Assembly (NCBI RefSeq): GCF_004118375.1
Contig: NZ_SDHX01000002.1
Span: 1,229,001-1,293,000 of the forward strand
Direction: 5' to 3'
Origin: Oleiharenicola lentus
GTDB taxonomy: Bacteria > Verrucomicrobiota > Verrucomicrobiia > Opitutales > Opitutaceae
Length of the DNA stretch: 64,000 bases
Shown: piece by piece, positions 62,388 to 64,000 of the stretch
Layout of the letters: every line of letters begins with the position of its first letter
Numbering within the stretch: position 1 is the stretch's first letter
Notes under the pieces: model-generated
What the model was told of the DNA's origin: nothing
The model's database searches: none
What the model saw: the letters and a program-made list of their open reading frames with translations, nothing else
Translations under genes and position numbers: made by a program

Positions 62388-64000
62388 TTAGAAGCGGGTC
62401 GAGAGGCTCAGGTAGATGGTCCGCTTCTGGCCGAAGTAACCGTCGCTGCCCTCGCGATACAGCTTGTCGGTGAGGTTCTTCACGTTGAGCTGCGCCTTGT
62501 AGGTGCGGTCACCGGCCTTGAACTTGTAGGAGGCCATCACGTCGAACACGGTGAAGGCGGGGATCTGCACGATGTTGTTGGGATCTTGCGAGAGGTTGGT
62601 GCCGTCGTTGTGACGCACGCCACCGGCCAGCGTCAGGCCGGCCAGCGGGCCGTCGGTGAAGCTGTAGCGGTTCCACACGTTGTAGGTGTTCTCGGGGATG
62701 CCACCGAAGCGGCGGCCGATGAAGGTCGCATTGTTCGACTTGGTGGTCTCGGCCTCGATGCTGTTGGCCCAGCCGAAGATCAGGCTGTAGTTGTCGGTCG
62801 GCGTCCAGTTGAGCTCGAACTCGAGGCCCTTGCTCGCCTCGGCGTTGCCGAAGATGTAATAGGGCGAGCGACCGGCGGCGAGTTCGCGGGCGGTGTCGCG
62901 GTAAGCGAGGTTGTCGCGCTCGATGTCGTAGTAGGCGATGGTGCTGGTGAGACGGCCCGCGAGCAGGTCGGCCTTCAGCCCGAAGTCCAGGCTCTGGCTC
63001 TCGACCGGCAGGGAGGGCACGCCGTCGGCATCCAGCTGGAAGTTCGGCTCGATCGACTCGCTGTAGGTGGTGAACAGGGCCAGCGCGGGCGTCACCTTGA
63101 AGAGCGCGCCATACTGCGGCGTCCACGCACCCTTCGCGCCGATGACGTCAAAGGTGGCGAGGCCGCCGTTGGCCGCGCTCTGGCTGGAGTTGGAGACCGG
63201 CTTGTCGTAGGTGATCTTGCCGGTGAACTTGTTGTAGCGGGCGCCGGCGAGCACGTAGAGGCGGTCGTCAAAGAACTGGGCCTGGTCCACGATGAAGTAG
63301 CCGGCGTTGTTCTCGGTGCGCTTGCGGGTGATGCTGAAGGTCTGGCCGCTGGCGGCGAAGACGCTCTCCACGCTGGCCGGGGTGCTGCCACCCGGGAAAT
63401 AATAGGTGACATACTGGTTCGGCACGCCGGTCTTGGTCGAGTTGCCGGGGGAGTCGTTGTAGGTCTTCACCGTGGCGCTGGCGTCGTTGTAGAAGCCCGG
63501 GCGGGTGAAGATCACGCGCTGGTATTCCTGACCGAACTGCACGGTGTGCTTCGTTTTGCCGAGGTCGAAGCGCCAGGTCAGCTTGTTGTCCACGTTGTAG
63601 GAGTCGCGGACGTTGATGAAGCTCTCGGTGCGGAAGCGCAGGGAGCCGTCGGCATAGGGACGCACGTCGCCGTCGGAGGGCTGCAGGCCGGAGGTGTTGT
63701 CGAAGCCGTAGTTGAGCGAGGTCTGCCAGACCAGGTTTTCGTTGATCTTGAGCAGATAATCGAGATCGACGGTCTCCGAGCGCTGCACCTGCCAGGCATC
63801 GCGGGCGAGGGTGGTCTGGTAGCCGTAAGGCGCGAACATGTCGTAGAGCGGGTAGAAGTTCGCGGCGCCAACGGTGCCGGAAAATCCGAGCGTCGTCAGG
63901 TAGGCGCGGTTGGTGGAGTCGGCGGTGGTGGTCTGGCGGTTGATGCCGGCCTGCGCGGCGATCGCGCCGGCGACGCCGTAAACCTTGGAGTTCGCGAGCG
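62388..64000 (-). CDS. TonB-dependent receptor, C-terminal part (5' end outside window)
   Basis: The frame is open through the right edge, giving the last about 537 residues of an outer-membrane beta-barrel. Alternating amphipathic strands recur (NLVWQTSLNYGFDNTSG, SLRFRTESFINVRDSYN, LYVLAGARYNKFTGKI, LSLIFGWANSIEAE-like segments). The protein ends in a Phe (IYLSLSTRF), the C-terminal signature for barrel assembly. The plug domain, TonB box and signal peptide lie outside. It is of the siderophore/large-receptor type (FhuE/FecA-like barrel) rather than clearly SusC-like, and no SusD is encoded downstream. In this context it may import an inositol-containing ligand. Confidence 0.93.
   Translation of the reverse strand, partial: LANSKVYGVAGAIAAQAGINRQTTTADSTNRAYLTTLGFSGTVGAANFYPLYDMFAPYGYQTTLARDAWQVQRSETVDLDYLLKINENLVWQTSLNYGFDNTSGLQPSDGDVRPYADGSLRFRTESFINVRDSYNVDNKLTWRFDLGKTKHTVQFGQEYQRVIFTRPGFYNDASATVKTYNDSPGNSTKTGVPNQYVTYYFPGGSTPASVESVFAASGQTFSITRKRTENNAGYFIVDQAQFFDDRLYVLAGARYNKFTGKITYDKPVSNSSQSAANGGLATFDVIGAKGAWTPQYGALFKVTPALALFTTYSESIEPNFQLDADGVPSLPVESQSLDFGLKADLLAGRLTSTIAYYDIERDNLAYRDTARELAAGRSPYYIFGNAEASKGLEFELNWTPTDNYSLIFGWANSIEAETTKSNNATFIGRRFGGIPENTYNVWNRYSFTDGPLAGLTLAGGVRHNDGTNLSQDPNNIVQIPAFTVFDVMASYKFKAGDRTYKAQLNVKNLTDKLYREGSDGYFGQKRTIYLSLSTRF

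Overview
The window is a GC-rich bacterial chromosome segment with about 55 densely packed protein genes and no rRNA, tRNA, CRISPR array or insertion sequence that I could recognise. The gene set suggests a Gram-negative, aerobic heterotroph of the Verrucomicrobiota, most likely Opitutaceae (Opitutus/Lacunisphaera-like). The hints are a TonB-dependent receptor, DUF1365/CFA lipid genes, LytS/LytTR regulators, POT and SSS transporters, and many short palindromic intergenic repeats that read as PERSEG-type peptides when mistranslated. This placement is inference; no marker gene is present.

Layout. 1-4147: 3'-truncated CHASE3/multi-PAS sensor histidine kinase. 4229-11322: YyaL/DUF255 thioredoxin-fold protein, ABC-F ATPase, AlkC-type HEAT protein, GNAT acetyltransferase, an ABM-fold monooxygenase and a methyltransferase. 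11432-16340: coiled-coil protein, then a minus-strand sensor kinase / LytTR regulator / NatA / NatB run that resembles the NatK-NatR-NatAB sodium-exporter module. 16514-18154: PfkB sugar kinase and YdeI-like protein. 18155-23656: deoxyribose-phosphate aldolase operon (deoC, aldehyde dehydrogenase, zinc-ribbon membrane protein, POT transporter, catalytically incomplete aldehyde dehydrogenase, membrane protein). 23738-33665: HEAT protein, YciA thioesterase, SnoaL-like secreted protein, a second LytTR two-component system, RarD, a secreted SGNH hydrolase, FKBP, D-Ala-D-Ala carboxypeptidase, Fe-S uracil-DNA glycosylase, RRM protein and a hotdog thioesterase. 33789-40910: TetR regulator and a lipid-modification cluster (desaturase, FAD oxidoreductase, DUF1365, CFA-type methyltransferase, DUF1475, DUF2062). 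40873-46048: Gfo/Idh oxidoreductase divergent from an SSS symporter, a GH remnant, and an HxlR/QorB pair.

46049 to the right edge is a continuous minus-strand run of 12 genes: TonB receptor, a toroid/PafA-type phosphatase fusion, sugar-porter MFS transporter, HGSNAT-like membrane acyltransferase, secreted PI-PLC-like phosphodiesterase, secreted toroid protein, then iolB-iolD-iolE-(transaldolase-like)-iolA-iolG. Read together this looks like a scavenging pathway for inositol phosphates or phosphoinositides: outer-membrane uptake, periplasmic phosphodiester and phosphomonoester cleavage, inner-membrane import, then inositol catabolism to acetyl-CoA. A 12-bp motif centred on the palindrome TAACWGTTA lies upstream of iolB and again between the Gfo/Idh and SSS genes, and may mark the regulon. 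No iolC or iolJ is in the window, while a transaldolase-like gene sits inside the operon. This locus is the best candidate here for a system that is not well described.

A second theme is the number of short-repeat families. There are four full and one half copy of a REP-like inverted element, a 14-bp tandem repeat inside the DUF1365 coding region, an inverted repeat that supplies the C-terminal tail of the same protein, and two other degenerate repeat clusters. Several sit inside operons.
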